This document shows positions 34,479 through 43,485 of a stretch of DNA of 64,000 nucleotides, piece after piece. Source of the stretch: Rheinheimera sp. 4Y26 (GTDB lineage: Bacteria; Pseudomonadota; Gammaproteobacteria; Enterobacterales; Alteromonadaceae); assembly GCF_025245835.1 (NCBI RefSeq), contig NZ_JAOBWS010000003.1, forward strand, positions 186,001 to 250,000, read 5' to 3'. Below the pieces are notes generated by a model. That model was not told the DNA's origin and did not search any database. It saw only the letters and a program-made list of their open reading frames with translations. Position numbers and translations under genes: made by a program. The number at the start of each line of letters is the position of its first letter. The stretch's first letter is position 1.

Positions 34479-37400
34479 ATGACTTTGCGTGTTGCCCTGA
34501 CTTTGCTCCAGCGCCTCTTTTTTAACAGCCCTGATACTGCAAAGGCGCCCAGCTGCGGCGCTTTGTTATTGCCGGCTACCTTTTTGGCCAAAATGCCGAT
34601 TCAGTTGTTGGCAAAAATTTCTGCAGCCGCAGCTGCGTTATCGCTGATGTTGTTGTTCTCGCCGACAGCTCTGGCGCAACAGCAGAACACACCGATCCCG
34701 GAAGCACTCAAACCCTGGCAAGACTGGGTGCTGGCTGAGCATCCAACACACCGCTGCCCCTGGCTGGCGTCGCCACAGACAGAACAAAAGCAACAATGCC
34801 AGTGGAGTGAAAGTCTGGCGCTGGAAACAAACCCGCAGGGCGGCCGTTTTGTCTATCAGCTGCAGCTTTTTACCGACGGCTGGGTCAGCCTGCCCGGTGA
34901 TGTCAGAAACTGGCCGCAGCAGGTTGAAGCCAGCAGGCTGGCGCAGAGTGCGGACGACAATAAGAGTGCGGATGGCAATAAAACAAAGATGGCACTGCGG
35001 GATCAGGACGGCATCCCCCAGCTTTATCTCAGTGCAGGACGCTGGCAGATACAGGGTGAATTTCGCTGGCCACAAATGCCACAACGGCTGAGCGTGCCGC
35101 AGCAAAGCGGTATTATCAGCTTGAAACTGCTGGGCACGCCTGTGCTTCAGCCAAAAAAACTGGGCACCGAACTTTGGCTGCAACAACCTAAGCCGGATGC
35201 TGAACCAAGCACTGATCAGCTGCAGATCAAAGTATTCCGCCGCCTGAGCGACGATATTCCGGCCAGATTAACCACTTTGCTGCAACTGGAAGTCAGCGGT
35301 AAATCGCGCGAACAGCGCCTTGAAACCCTGTTGTTGCCCGGCTTTTCGGCAGAGGCTCTTTACAGCGACTTACCGGCGCTGATGGATGACAAAGGCGCGC
35401 TGCATCTGCAACTCAGTGCCGGTCAATATCAATTGCAACTGGATGCTGTAAGTTTTCAGCCACTGGCGCAACTGCAACTGCCAAAAGCCATCGCACCTTT
35501 GCCCAATCAGGAAATCTGGGCTTTTGTCGCTCAGCCACAACTTCGCACCGTGGACCTTAGCGGGGTCAATAGTCTGGATCCAAACCAGACTCAGGTGCCG
35601 CCTGACTGGCAGCAATACCCGCTTTATGCAATGGCAGAGGGCAGCACTTTGACATTGGCTGAATTGCAGCGTGGCGGCGGTTCGGCGTCCGATGAGCTCA
35701 GGCTCGAAAAACGTCTGTGGCTGGATTTTACCGGCCATACCCTGACCGCAAGCGACCGGATCAGTGGCTCTTTACATAGTCAGGCCAGACTCGAAGTTCA
35801 GCCCGGTTATCAGCTTGGCCGGGTGGAGCTGAACGGTCAAGCGCAGCTCATCACCCAACTGCCAGAGCGCGAGGCCGGTGTTGAAATCAGGCAAAACCCA
35901 ATCCATCTTCACAGCATCAGCCGTATTGAAGCGGGCTCTGTATTGCCGGTCAGCGGCTGGCAAAGCAGCTTTAGTGAAGTGAGCTGGCAGTTACAGCTAC
36001 CGCCCGGCTGGTCGTTATTTACCGCAACAGGTGCCGATCGCCAGCAAGGCACTGTGCTGGAACAATGGACCTTGTGGGACATCTTTTTTGTATTGTTGTT
36101 TAGTGTGGCGAGCGCCCGGTTGTTTGGCTGGCCTGTCGGTTTGTTAGCCCTTTGTACCCTGACACTCAGTTACCAGCGTTTTGATGCGCCACAATGGAGC
36201 TGGCTCAGCCTGCTGACTTTGCTGGCACTATTGCCACTCGCCAAAGGTAAAGCAGAAAAATGGCTGAAAAAAGCTGTTTATCTGAATTTGCTGCTGTTGC
36301 TGCTGATCCTGCTGCCCTTTAGCGTGGGTCAGATCCGCCAGGCAATTTACCCACAATTAGAACGGCCGTATCAGCAATTACAACCACAAAACCAACAATA
36401 CCATGAAGAAAGTGCGATGACCGAAGCCGCGGTGATGGAAGCTCCGGCCGCTTTAGGGGCCCCAGCCCCACAAAGCGATGCGGCAGAAGCCAGAATGGAA
36501 GTTGCAGAGCTGGCAAAAAAAGCACAAAAGCAACTGACTTCTTACGCCAGCCCAGGTGGGGTCAGCGCACCTGCCCCGCTGCTGCAAACCGATCCCAATG
36601 CCCGTATTCAGACCGGACCGGCTGAACCTGACTGGCACTGGCGGCAGGTTGAGTTATTCTGGCAAGGACCACTGCTGTCAGATGAACAAACCCGGCTCTA
36701 TCTGGTACCGGCCTGGCTGAACCGGCTGGGAAATCTGCTGACTGTGCTGCTGTTATTTGTACTGTTATGGCAGCTTTGCCGGCCACTCAGCGGTGGCAAA
36801 CTAACACCGGCCAACATCTGGACTCAGCTCAGCTCTGGCCTGCCTGGCCGCGCTGCTCTGGTGTTGACTCTGGTATTGCCGGGCGCTTTGATGCTGCAGC
36901 ACTCCCCAGCGCAAGCTTCTGGTTTTCCCGATGCAGCGCTGTTAAGCGAGCTGGAGCAGCGGCTGCTACAAAGCCCAGAGTGTTTACCCAGCTGCACCAG
37001 CATCAATAACCTGGTAATTAGTGATGATCCGGACCACATCAAACTGCAGTTGCAACTGGATAGTCAGGCAGACACTGCGTGGGTGTTGCCTGTTGCTGCC
37101 AGCAGGCTGAAACTGGCCAGACTGGATCAGGCCAATGCGGCTATTTTCCAGCAGGCGGAGCAAAGCTGGTTGTATTTGCCCAAAGGCCGGCATCAGCTGG
37201 AACTTTGGATAAGCCCGGAGCAAAGCCAGTTATCCTTAAGTTTTGGCAGTGCCTGGCATCAGCTGGATAATCAGCTCCGGCTCTGGCGCCTGATGCCCGA
37301 CAACAGCGATGCCAATGATCTGGCAAGCCTGCAACAAACAAGAAAACAACTGCGTCTGGAGCAACTGGCCAGCGACAACAGCCAAATTAGCAGCAAAACC

Positions 37401-38825
37401 CTGAGCTCAGGGGCGCTCACACAAAATGTACCTGCTTATGCGGTGCTGGAGCGGCAGCTGACCCTGGGACTGGAATGGCAAATCACCTCGACCCTTCGGC
37501 GTACTGGCATGTCACAACAGCCATTGCAGCTTAAAATTGCGCTGCTGGAAGGCGAAACACCGCTGACGCCGCTGCCGGTGGAGGATGGTGCGCTGGCACT
37601 GCAACTCAATGCCGAACAGCAGTCCATCAGCTGGCAATCCAGCCTGAAGCCGGTTCAACTGTTAAAGCTGTCAAGCCCATCGCAGCAACAATACACTGAG
37701 ATTTGGCAACTGAGCGCCGCGCCCAAATGGCATGTCGCCACTGAAGGTTTGCCGGCCATCACCACAGCACAAAGCCCGCTACCGTCTTTATGGCGGCCCT
37801 GGCCAGGTGAAGGTTTACAACTGGCCATCAGTCAGCCGCAGCCGGTTGAGGGTGACATGCTGACTATCCGGCAGGTGATCTTGCAGCAGCATCAGGGCAA
37901 TCGCAGCAGTGATATTGAACTGAAGCTGCAACTGAACGCCAGTCAGGCACAAAGTTTCAGTCTGCCGTTGCCCGACGACACAAAACTGCAGTCGGTAAGC
38001 CTGGACGGCGTGACTTTACCGCTGACGGTGAATCAGCAGCAACTGACGGTGCAACTCAAACCCGGCCAGCAACAACTGCAACTGAACTTTACTGACAGCA
38101 AGGCTCAGCCTGTGCTGCTCAGCAGCGCCGGCTTCAACTTGCCGCTTGCGGCGGCCAATATTTACCTGCAACTGCGACTGGCACCGGATCGCTGGATCCT
38201 GGCCGTCGGCGGCCCGGATATTGGGCCTGCGCTGTTATTCTGGGGCATGCTGGCGGTGATGTTGTTGTTGGCAATGCTATTGCCACGTCTGATTCAGAGT
38301 CCACTACGCCGCCGGCACTGGTTGTTGCTGTTTACCGGCATCTGCACTGTCAGTTTCTGGATCCCGCTGCTGGTGACCCTGTGGCTGCTGGCCATCAGCA
38401 AAAGAGGCCAGTTTAACGGTGTGTTGCAAGGGACTTATCAGAAACTCAGCCAAATTGCGCTGGTGCTTTTGAGTCTCAGTGCGCTTTTGGCGTTATTTTC
38501 GGCTATTCCTTATGGTTTATTGTCAGCGCCTGATATGCAGCTGGTTGGCAATGGCTCATATCAGCAACAGCTCTACTGGTATCAGGATGTCAGTACAGCG
38601 CAATTGCCGGTTGCCTGGGTGTTGTCGTTGCCACTTTGGTGTTATCAGCTCTCGATGTTGTTGTGGTCTTTGTGGCTGGCCACTGCCCTCACGCGCTGGC
38701 TACCCTGGGTTTGGCAGCAGTTAACTGCCGGTGGTTTCTGGCCGGCAACAACTGCGACCAAAGAAGCCTTAGCACAGACTGGCAACACAAAGGATGATGA
38801 AAAACCGGAAAATGCCGGACAATGA
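34479..38825 (+). CDS. Very large multi-domain inner membrane protein, unknown function
   Basis: 1448 residues, not recognised. ATG 34479 has AGGAA upstream. A long signal sequence ends near PTALA|QQQ (about residue 66). A periplasmic, beta-rich domain of about 460 residues follows. A cluster of membrane segments lies at about 530-617, then a Pro/Ala/Glu-rich linker (MEAPAALGAPAPQSDAAEAR) and a conserved-looking block at about 705 (ARIQTGPAEPDWHWRQVELF). Membrane segments lie at about 750-767 and 791-808. A second beta-rich periplasmic domain of about 440 residues starts with a Cys pair (PECLPSCTS), and four membrane segments lie at about 1251-1404. The C-terminus is cytoplasmic and acidic. 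The two halves have the same layout, suggesting duplication. It is transcribed alone. Confidence 0.75.
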   Translation: MTLRVALTLLQRLFFNSPDTAKAPSCGALLLPATFLAKMPIQLLAKISAAAAALSLMLLFSPTALAQQQNTPIPEALKPWQDWVLAEHPTHRCPWLASPQTEQKQQCQWSESLALETNPQGGRFVYQLQLFTDGWVSLPGDVRNWPQQVEASRLAQSADDNKSADGNKTKMALRDQDGIPQLYLSAGRWQIQGEFRWPQMPQRLSVPQQSGIISLKLLGTPVLQPKKLGTELWLQQPKPDAEPSTDQLQIKVFRRLSDDIPARLTTLLQLEVSGKSREQRLETLLLPGFSAEALYSDLPALMDDKGALHLQLSAGQYQLQLDAVSFQPLAQLQLPKAIAPLPNQEIWAFVAQPQLRTVDLSGVNSLDPNQTQVPPDWQQYPLYAMAEGSTLTLAELQRGGGSASDELRLEKRLWLDFTGHTLTASDRISGSLHSQARLEVQPGYQLGRVELNGQAQLITQLPEREAGVEIRQNPIHLHSISRIEAGSVLPVSGWQSSFSEVSWQLQLPPGWSLFTATGADRQQGTVLEQWTLWDIFFVLLFSVASARLFGWPVGLLALCTLTLSYQRFDAPQWSWLSLLTLLALLPLAKGKAEKWLKKAVYLNLLLLLLILLPFSVGQIRQAIYPQLERPYQQLQPQNQQYHEESAMTEAAVMEAPAALGAPAPQSDAAEARMEVAELAKKAQKQLTSYASPGGVSAPAPLLQTDPNARIQTGPAEPDWHWRQVELFWQGPLLSDEQTRLYLVPAWLNRLGNLLTVLLLFVLLWQLCRPLSGGKLTPANIWTQLSSGLPGRAALVLTLVLPGALMLQHSPAQASGFPDAALLSELEQRLLQSPECLPSCTSINNLVISDDPDHIKLQLQLDSQADTAWVLPVAASRLKLARLDQANAAIFQQAEQSWLYLPKGRHQLELWISPEQSQLSLSFGSAWHQLDNQLRLWRLMPDNSDANDLASLQQTRKQLRLEQLASDNSQISSKTLSSGALTQNVPAYAVLERQLTLGLEWQITSTLRRTGMSQQPLQLKIALLEGETPLTPLPVEDGALALQLNAEQQSISWQSSLKPVQLLKLSSPSQQQYTEIWQLSAAPKWHVATEGLPAITTAQSPLPSLWRPWPGEGLQLAISQPQPVEGDMLTIRQVILQQHQGNRSSDIELKLQLNASQAQSFSLPLPDDTKLQSVSLDGVTLPLTVNQQQLTVQLKPGQQQLQLNFTDSKAQPVLLSSAGFNLPLAAANIYLQLRLAPDRWILAVGGPDIGPALLFWGMLAVMLLLAMLLPRLIQSPLRRRHWLLLFTGICTVSFWIPLLVTLWLLAISKRGQFNGVLQGTYQKLSQIALVLLSLSALLALFSAIPYGLLSAPDMQLVGNGSYQQQLYWYQDVSTAQLPVAWVLSLPLWCYQLSMLLWSLWLATALTRWLPWVWQQLTAGGFWPATTATKEALAQTGNTKDDEKPENAGQ

Positions 38826-38875
38826 GGCAGTTGTTGCCGGCTAGCCGGAAAAGTCCGGCAGTCAGGAACCTGCAT

Positions 38876-38903
38876 CTCATCAGCTGCAACTCATCAGCTG
38901 CAA
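38876..38903. repeat. Exact 14-nt tandem duplication
   Basis: CTCATCAGCTGCAA occurs twice in tandem just before the terminator hairpin, about 50 nt after the stop of the large membrane protein gene. Confidence 0.85.
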
Positions 38904-38907
38904 TAAA

Positions 38908-38940
38908 AATAACAAAGGCCGCATAGCGGCCTTTGTTATT
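38908..38940. terminator. Bidirectional terminator between the large membrane protein gene and tpx
   Basis: Perfect 15-bp inverted repeat (AATAACAAAGGCCGC and complement) with a 3-nt loop. A-rich and T-rich outer arms allow termination of both convergent transcripts. Confidence 0.93.
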
Positions 38941-38982
38941 TCAGGGAGTTTTGCGCCTGCAAACAGACGCTGTGGCCGGCAC

Positions 38983-39027
38983 TTAGTTCGGCATTTTTTA
39001 GTTCAGCACTTTTTAGTTCAGTACTTT
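38983..39027. repeat. Three 15-nt tandem repeats across the tpx stop codon
   Basis: Units at 38983-38997, 38998-39012 and 39013-39027, differing at one to three positions. On the minus strand each reads as AAA, GTG/GTA/ATG, CTG/CCG, AAC, TAA, so the last codons and stop of tpx (KVLN-stop) are repeated twice more downstream. Confidence 0.9.
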
Positions 39028-39510
39028 TAATGCGGCTTCGTACCCTGGCTCATCGGCAGTTTCTGCCACCTGCTCAGTGTGTACCACTGTGCCTTGTTCG
39101 TTAATCACTACCACAGCACGTGATAACAAACCTGCCAGTGGGCCATTGGCAAAAGTCACGCCATAGTCCTGGCCAAAGCTGCTGCGGAAGCTGCTGCCAT
39201 TTAGTACGTTTTCCAAACCTTCGGCACCACAAAAACGGGCCTGAGCAAAAGGTAAGTCGGCAGAAACGTTCAGCACTACAGTGTTTTGCAGGCTGCTCAG
39301 TGCCTTGTTAAAAGTACGGACTGAAGTGGCGCAGGTCGGCGTATCTACACTTGGGAAAATATTCAGTACCACTCTTTTACCGGCAAAATCACTTAACTTC
39401 ACATCGGCCAGGCCTGCACCTGTTAAGGTGAATTCCGGTGCTTTGGCACCTATTGCCGGTAAGTTGCCGACGGTCTGAAATGGGTTACCTTTTAACGTTA
39501 CTGTTGCCAT
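39013..39510 (-). CDS. tpx: Thiol peroxidase (atypical 2-Cys peroxiredoxin)
   Basis: 165 residues, the usual length. Tpx reduces hydrogen and alkyl peroxides with electrons from thioredoxin. The peroxidatic Cys lies in FPSVDTPTCATSVRTFN and the resolving Cys in ARFCGAEGLENV, with the family-specific SSFRSSFGQDYGV following. Cytosolic or periplasmic location is not settled, as no signal peptide is seen. It is a single gene whose last four codons and stop are part of a triple tandem repeat. Confidence 0.96.
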   Translation of the reverse strand: MATVTLKGNPFQTVGNLPAIGAKAPEFTLTGAGLADVKLSDFAGKRVVLNIFPSVDTPTCATSVRTFNKALSSLQNTVVLNVSADLPFAQARFCGAEGLENVLNGSSFRSSFGQDYGVTFANGPLAGLLSRAVVVINEQGTVVHTEQVAETADEPGYEAALKVLN

Positions 39511-39633
39511 GTTGTATTCCTTAGTCGCTTTGAGATTGTGTTCTGAAATGATCCGAACGGGTTAAAAGTGGCCAGGACAAGTACACAATACCCTGTCATC
39601 ACCTGCCCTTTGCCACTGCACTTAAACAATGAT

Positions 39634-40320
39634 TCAGTAAGTAGCGCCGTAGAGCTGGCTTTTCAAGGCCGAAGCCTGATAATTATTACCAAAACCTTTT
39701 TTCGGTCTGCTCGGTTTGGCCTGGCGGGTGACGCTCAGCTGCAACTGAAGTTTCCGCTGCGGCAATCTAGTTTGTAGCGGATCAACTTGCTGGTCCTGCC
39801 ACGGATGCCAGAGTTTGAGCTGATAACTGCCATCCGGCACCTCAGGAAAAACCGCCACACCCTTGTCATCTGTGACTGCCAGATAGGCACTTTCGCCAAC
39901 GTAGATATAAGCCTGCATATAATCATGAATATTGCAGCCAAGCGCTACTATGCCTGCTTTATCAAAGAGTAACGGTGCTTCCGGCTTGCCTGCATATAAC
40001 TTCAGTTCAAAAGTTTTGGCCGGTGAAAAGGAATACACATGGTGACGGGTTTTATCCTGATTCGGAAAATCAATTTGGGTACCCACCTGCACTGCCGACA
40101 CAAAAGGCCGGAAAGTTAAATCCTGCTGCGCTACTTCTTTGATGGCGGTTTGGCGCACCTTGCTGGCAGGGTCATACAGCTCCACTACAGCGTCTGCAAG
40201 CGGCACACCTTGCTGATCGGTCAGCTGCACTTCCAAAGTGCCAGCCAATACAGTACTGCACATCACACAACTGAACACGCCGGCAACCCAACTCAGCATT
40301 CTTTTTTGTTTTGCGATCAT
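39634..40320 (-). CDS. Secreted cupredoxin-like copper protein with C-terminal beta domain
   Basis: 228 residues with a signal peptide (cleavage near VLA|GTLEVQ). After an Ig-like strand region (PLADAVVELYDP) comes a cupredoxin fold with candidate type-1 copper ligands. The ligands are His in DKTRHHVYSFSP and Cys-x2-His with a following Met in VALGCNIHDYMQAYIYV. A last beta domain (VPDGSYQLKLWHPWQ) ends in a basic tail. Proteins of this kind are often labelled methylamine utilization protein, but no other methylamine genes are nearby. Periplasmic electron transfer or copper binding is plausible. It is divergent from a porin-like gene. ATG 40320 has AAGGGG upstream. Confidence 0.82.
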   Translation of the reverse strand: MIAKQKRMLSWVAGVFSCVMCSTVLAGTLEVQLTDQQGVPLADAVVELYDPASKVRQTAIKEVAQQDLTFRPFVSAVQVGTQIDFPNQDKTRHHVYSFSPAKTFELKLYAGKPEAPLLFDKAGIVALGCNIHDYMQAYIYVGESAYLAVTDDKGVAVFPEVPDGSYQLKLWHPWQDQQVDPLQTRLPQRKLQLQLSVTRQAKPSRPKKGFGNNYQASALKSQLYGATY

Positions 40321-40443
40321 TCAGTCTGCCCCTTCACGGCTATTTTTACTCTGGTGCAGCAGTATAACAGCCACTTTAACTGCTGTGGCCCAGATAAACT
40401 GCTGCTATGCTTGCAAAATTCGTCCTTACTGCACCTGAACTTT

Positions 40444-41691
40444 ATGCGCTGTCGTCTGATTTGTCTTGCCTTTATTCCTCTGCTTTACGGTCGTTTTGCC
40501 TCTGGCGCAGAGCTGCAACCGGGTTTACGGCTCAGCGCCAAAGGCGAAGTTGGCCTGGTGCAGGTGACAGAACAAATGCGCGGTTTACGTCCCTGGTGGC
40601 AAGGTGGCACAGGTCAGCTGGCGGCGGCGCATAATGGCTTGCAATTTGGCCCGCAGTTGCTGGCCTTGGGTTTTGATGTAACCGATCATTGGTCGGCAAC
40701 AGTGCATGGCCAATGGCATGACAAACCCAGCCAGCAATTTGGCATCACTGAAGCCTGGCTTAGTTATCAGCCTTTGCCGTTACAGGGTTATCGCCTGAGC
40801 GGGCGCGCCGGTTGGTTTTATCCGTCGATGTCACTGGAAAATACCGATATTGCCTGGAGCTCAGCTTACAGCAGCAGTTTTTCTGCCATCAACAGCTGGT
40901 TTGCTGAAGAATTGCGCGCCCGTGGTGCAGAATTAAGCTTAAGCCGCCCTGGCCGCTTTTTTCAGTCTGCACACAGTTATCAGCTGGTTGCCGGTGTTTT
41001 TCAGGGCAATGACCCGCTGGGAACAATATTGAGCTGGCGTGGTTTTGCCATCCACAATTATCAGAGCAATATTGGCGAGCGGGTGCGTTTTGCCAATTAT
41101 CCGAGCATCCGCACTGGAGCTCTGGCAGCACAACCCGACTGGGTACAGCCAAGCCGCGAGCTGGATCACCATGTGGGTTATTATGCGGGTGTGCACTGGC
41201 TACATCAGGACAATAGCGAGCTGAGGTTTTATCATTATGATAATAAAGCAGATCCACTGGTGTTGCGGCATGGTCAGTATGCCTGGCGCACTTCGTTTCG
41301 CAGCCTGGCCTGGCAACAACAGTTGCACGAGCAGCTGCGTCTGGTGGCACAACATTTAAACGGCCACACCCAAATGGGACCCAAAGCTGTGGATCTGTCC
41401 TATCGCAGCTGGTTTGTGCTGCTGGCATTACAATCCGCGCAGATCCAGTGGAGTGTGCGCTACGACCATTTTTTGCAACAGGACAAAGACCAATATCCGG
41501 GGGATAACAACAACGGCAAAGGCCATGGCTGGATGCTGGCCGGCCAGTATCCGCTCACCCCCTATTTAAGCCTGTCGGTTGAATGGCAAAAGTTGCATAG
41601 CATGCAGCAAAACCGGGATCAGTGGCAGGACTGGCCTGTGGACAAAAGCTTTTCGCAGCTGAATTTTTTATTAAACTGGCGCTTTGACTGA
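40444..41691 (+). CDS. Outer membrane porin-like barrel protein, unknown substrate
   Basis: 415 residues from ATG 40444. The open frame reaches back to 40150 but overlaps the divergent cupredoxin gene and lacks signal features. Signal peptide MRCRLICLAFIPLLYG with cleavage near ASGA|ELQ. The mature protein has alternating aromatic strands (WSATVHGQWHDKPSQQFGIT, GYRLSGRAGWFYPSMS) and ends in LLNWRFD. It looks like an outer membrane barrel of the porin type. No family name is recognised. Divergence from the cupredoxin gene suggests a functional link. Confidence 0.7.
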   Translation: MRCRLICLAFIPLLYGRFASGAELQPGLRLSAKGEVGLVQVTEQMRGLRPWWQGGTGQLAAAHNGLQFGPQLLALGFDVTDHWSATVHGQWHDKPSQQFGITEAWLSYQPLPLQGYRLSGRAGWFYPSMSLENTDIAWSSAYSSSFSAINSWFAEELRARGAELSLSRPGRFFQSAHSYQLVAGVFQGNDPLGTILSWRGFAIHNYQSNIGERVRFANYPSIRTGALAAQPDWVQPSRELDHHVGYYAGVHWLHQDNSELRFYHYDNKADPLVLRHGQYAWRTSFRSLAWQQQLHEQLRLVAQHLNGHTQMGPKAVDLSYRSWFVLLALQSAQIQWSVRYDHFLQQDKDQYPGDNNNGKGHGWMLAGQYPLTPYLSLSVEWQKLHSMQQNRDQWQDWPVDKSFSQLNFLLNWRFD

Positions 41692-41692
41692 G

Positions 41693-42313
41693 TTAAACCA
41701 CAATCAGCCAGATGCCAACGCCCAGCATCAAACTACCGGCAATACGGTTTAATAAACGCACATTTTTATCTTCGGCAAAAATCAGCCTAAGCGCTTTGCC
41801 TCCGCTTGCATACAACAATAAACAGCCAAATTCCAACAGCAGAATAATAGCAAGCAGTGCTGCCAGCTGAGGCCAGAATGGTAGTTTGGCGTCGATAAAT
41901 GGCGGCAATAACGCCATATGAAAAGCCCAGCCTTTTGGGTTGGACACTGCAGTCACCAGCCCCTGCCAGAACAGTTGTCGTCTGGACACCTGAACCACTG
42001 CACCAGGCTCTGGTATCGCCAGCTTGCCTTTGGACTGCCACATCTGCACCCCGACATAACAAAGGTAAATGCCGCCGAGCCATTTAAACGCGGTAAAAAG
42101 TGCCGGCATGCCGAGCAATATCGCCGCTACACCAAGCACGGCGCTGGTTGCCACTATGGCAACACCCAGCATTTCGCCCCACATCATCCACAAGGTACGG
42201 CGCACGCCAAGGCTGATACCAAGTGTCATGGACAGCGTCATACAAAGCCCGGGGGTAATGGACACAAATAAAAAAGTAGGAATAAAAACCGACAATAAAG
42301 CGACATTAATCAT
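41693..42313 (-). CDS. LysE-family amino acid exporter
   Basis: 206 residues with six predicted membrane segments. N-terminal FLFVSITPGLCMTLSMTLGI (with the PG turn of the family) and GWLGGIYLCYVGVQMWQSKG-type sequence around residue 70 place it in LysE/RhtB transporters. GLVTAVSNPKGWAFHMALL carries the conserved NPK motif. It exports amino acids or derivatives by proton antiport. The ATG overlaps the TGA of the upstream sterol-desaturase-type gene by one base, so they are coupled. It is convergent with the porin-like gene at 1-nt distance. Confidence 0.9.
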   Translation of the reverse strand: MINVALLSVFIPTFLFVSITPGLCMTLSMTLGISLGVRRTLWMMWGEMLGVAIVATSAVLGVAAILLGMPALFTAFKWLGGIYLCYVGVQMWQSKGKLAIPEPGAVVQVSRRQLFWQGLVTAVSNPKGWAFHMALLPPFIDAKLPFWPQLAALLAIILLLEFGCLLLYASGGKALRLIFAEDKNVRLLNRIAGSLMLGVGIWLIVV

Positions 42314-43188
42314 CAGACGCCCCCATTTTGCTCTACAGCATCGTCAGGGAGCTTGTTGTTATCCAGCCTGGGTTTAGGCGCACCAAACAGCGCGCGAAAC
42401 TTAGCCCAAACACCACGACTTTGAGAAAAGTCGGCCCAAATTCGCCGCCATTCATAAAAGGTGATGGTCCATGGGTTTACCGACTCAAAGTTATCGGTAA
42501 TACCGTATTCACAGGGAATATCAGCATGCTCGGGTTCAAAACTGCCAAACAGCCGATCCCAGATCACCAGCACACCGGCAAAATTTTTGTCGATATAGAC
42601 CCCATTACAGGCATGGTGCACCCTGTGCCAGCTGGGTGTATTCAAAATCAGACCCAGCGGGCCCCAGTGTTTGCCCCAACGGGTATGCACAAAAAACTGA
42701 AAGGCCAGATTAATGGCTACCACTGCCAGCACCAGCTTGACGTCAAACCCCAACAGCACCAGCGGTGTCCAGAATAACCACATGCCGGAGATGGGATAAG
42801 TCAGGCTTTGGCGAAAGGCGGTACTGAAATTCATTAAACGCGAGCTGTGATGCACCACATGAGAGGCCCACAACCAGCGGATACTGTGTGAAGCACGGTG
42901 AAACCAATAATATAAAAAGTCCTGCAGCACAAAAAGTATGAATAAATTCAATGTGTTAAACGGCAACTCAAAGACGGAAAAATGACTGAGCCAATAAAAA
43001 AATGGCAATAACAGGAGCAAAGACAAAGCATCACCAGCCTGATGCATAGCCGCCAGCACCAGATTAGCGAGGCTGTCACGCCACTGATAAATATGTTGTT
43101 GCATCCGCTCCGACTGATACCACTCGTATGCAATAAAAATAAAAAAAACCGGACTTGCCAGGATCAGGATCAGTTCTACCGGGATCAC
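42313..43188 (-). CDS. Sterol desaturase/fatty acid hydroxylase family membrane protein
   Basis: 291 residues from GTG 43188 (AGG about seven bases upstream), since the longer frame is not membrane-like. The eight-histidine di-iron motif set is visible: HRASHSIRWLWASHVVHHSS, HTRWGKHWG and HRVHHACNGVYIDKNFAG. Four membrane segments are predicted. The family uses O2 and a di-iron centre to hydroxylate or desaturate lipids, such as acyl chains, carotenoids or alkylglycerols. The substrate is unknown. It is coupled to the LysE-type exporter. Confidence 0.9.
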   Translation of the reverse strand: MIPVELILILASPVFFIFIAYEWYQSERMQQHIYQWRDSLANLVLAAMHQAGDALSLLLLLPFFYWLSHFSVFELPFNTLNLFILFVLQDFLYYWFHRASHSIRWLWASHVVHHSSRLMNFSTAFRQSLTYPISGMWLFWTPLVLLGFDVKLVLAVVAINLAFQFFVHTRWGKHWGPLGLILNTPSWHRVHHACNGVYIDKNFAGVLVIWDRLFGSFEPEHADIPCEYGITDNFESVNPWTITFYEWRRIWADFSQSRGVWAKFRALFGAPKPRLDNNKLPDDAVEQNGGV

Positions 43189-43485
43189 GCTATACCTCGT
43201 TACCACATTATCAAAAGCGCAGCTGCCGACTTTACGCCAAGCCAGCACTTTAGAAAACCCACCCACGCCCTGTTTTTGTGCCTGCTGCACTGAAAATTTG
43301 CAGCCGACAGAAGCCAAAGTGTAACATTACAAATATTTCTTATTATTTTCAAACGGTTAGCCAAAAATCTTCTCTGGTACAGCAGTTGCTTTGTAAAACC
43401 TGAAGTGGGCCTTTCAGCAGTTGTCATCACAATGCCACCCAAAGCGGGCAATATCGCAGCGCTGCTCTGTATCAAGGGGAAAATT

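Noticed and set aside
39634-40320. Methylamine utilization gene cluster
   Set aside because: No mau genes are present. The protein is only cupredoxin-like.
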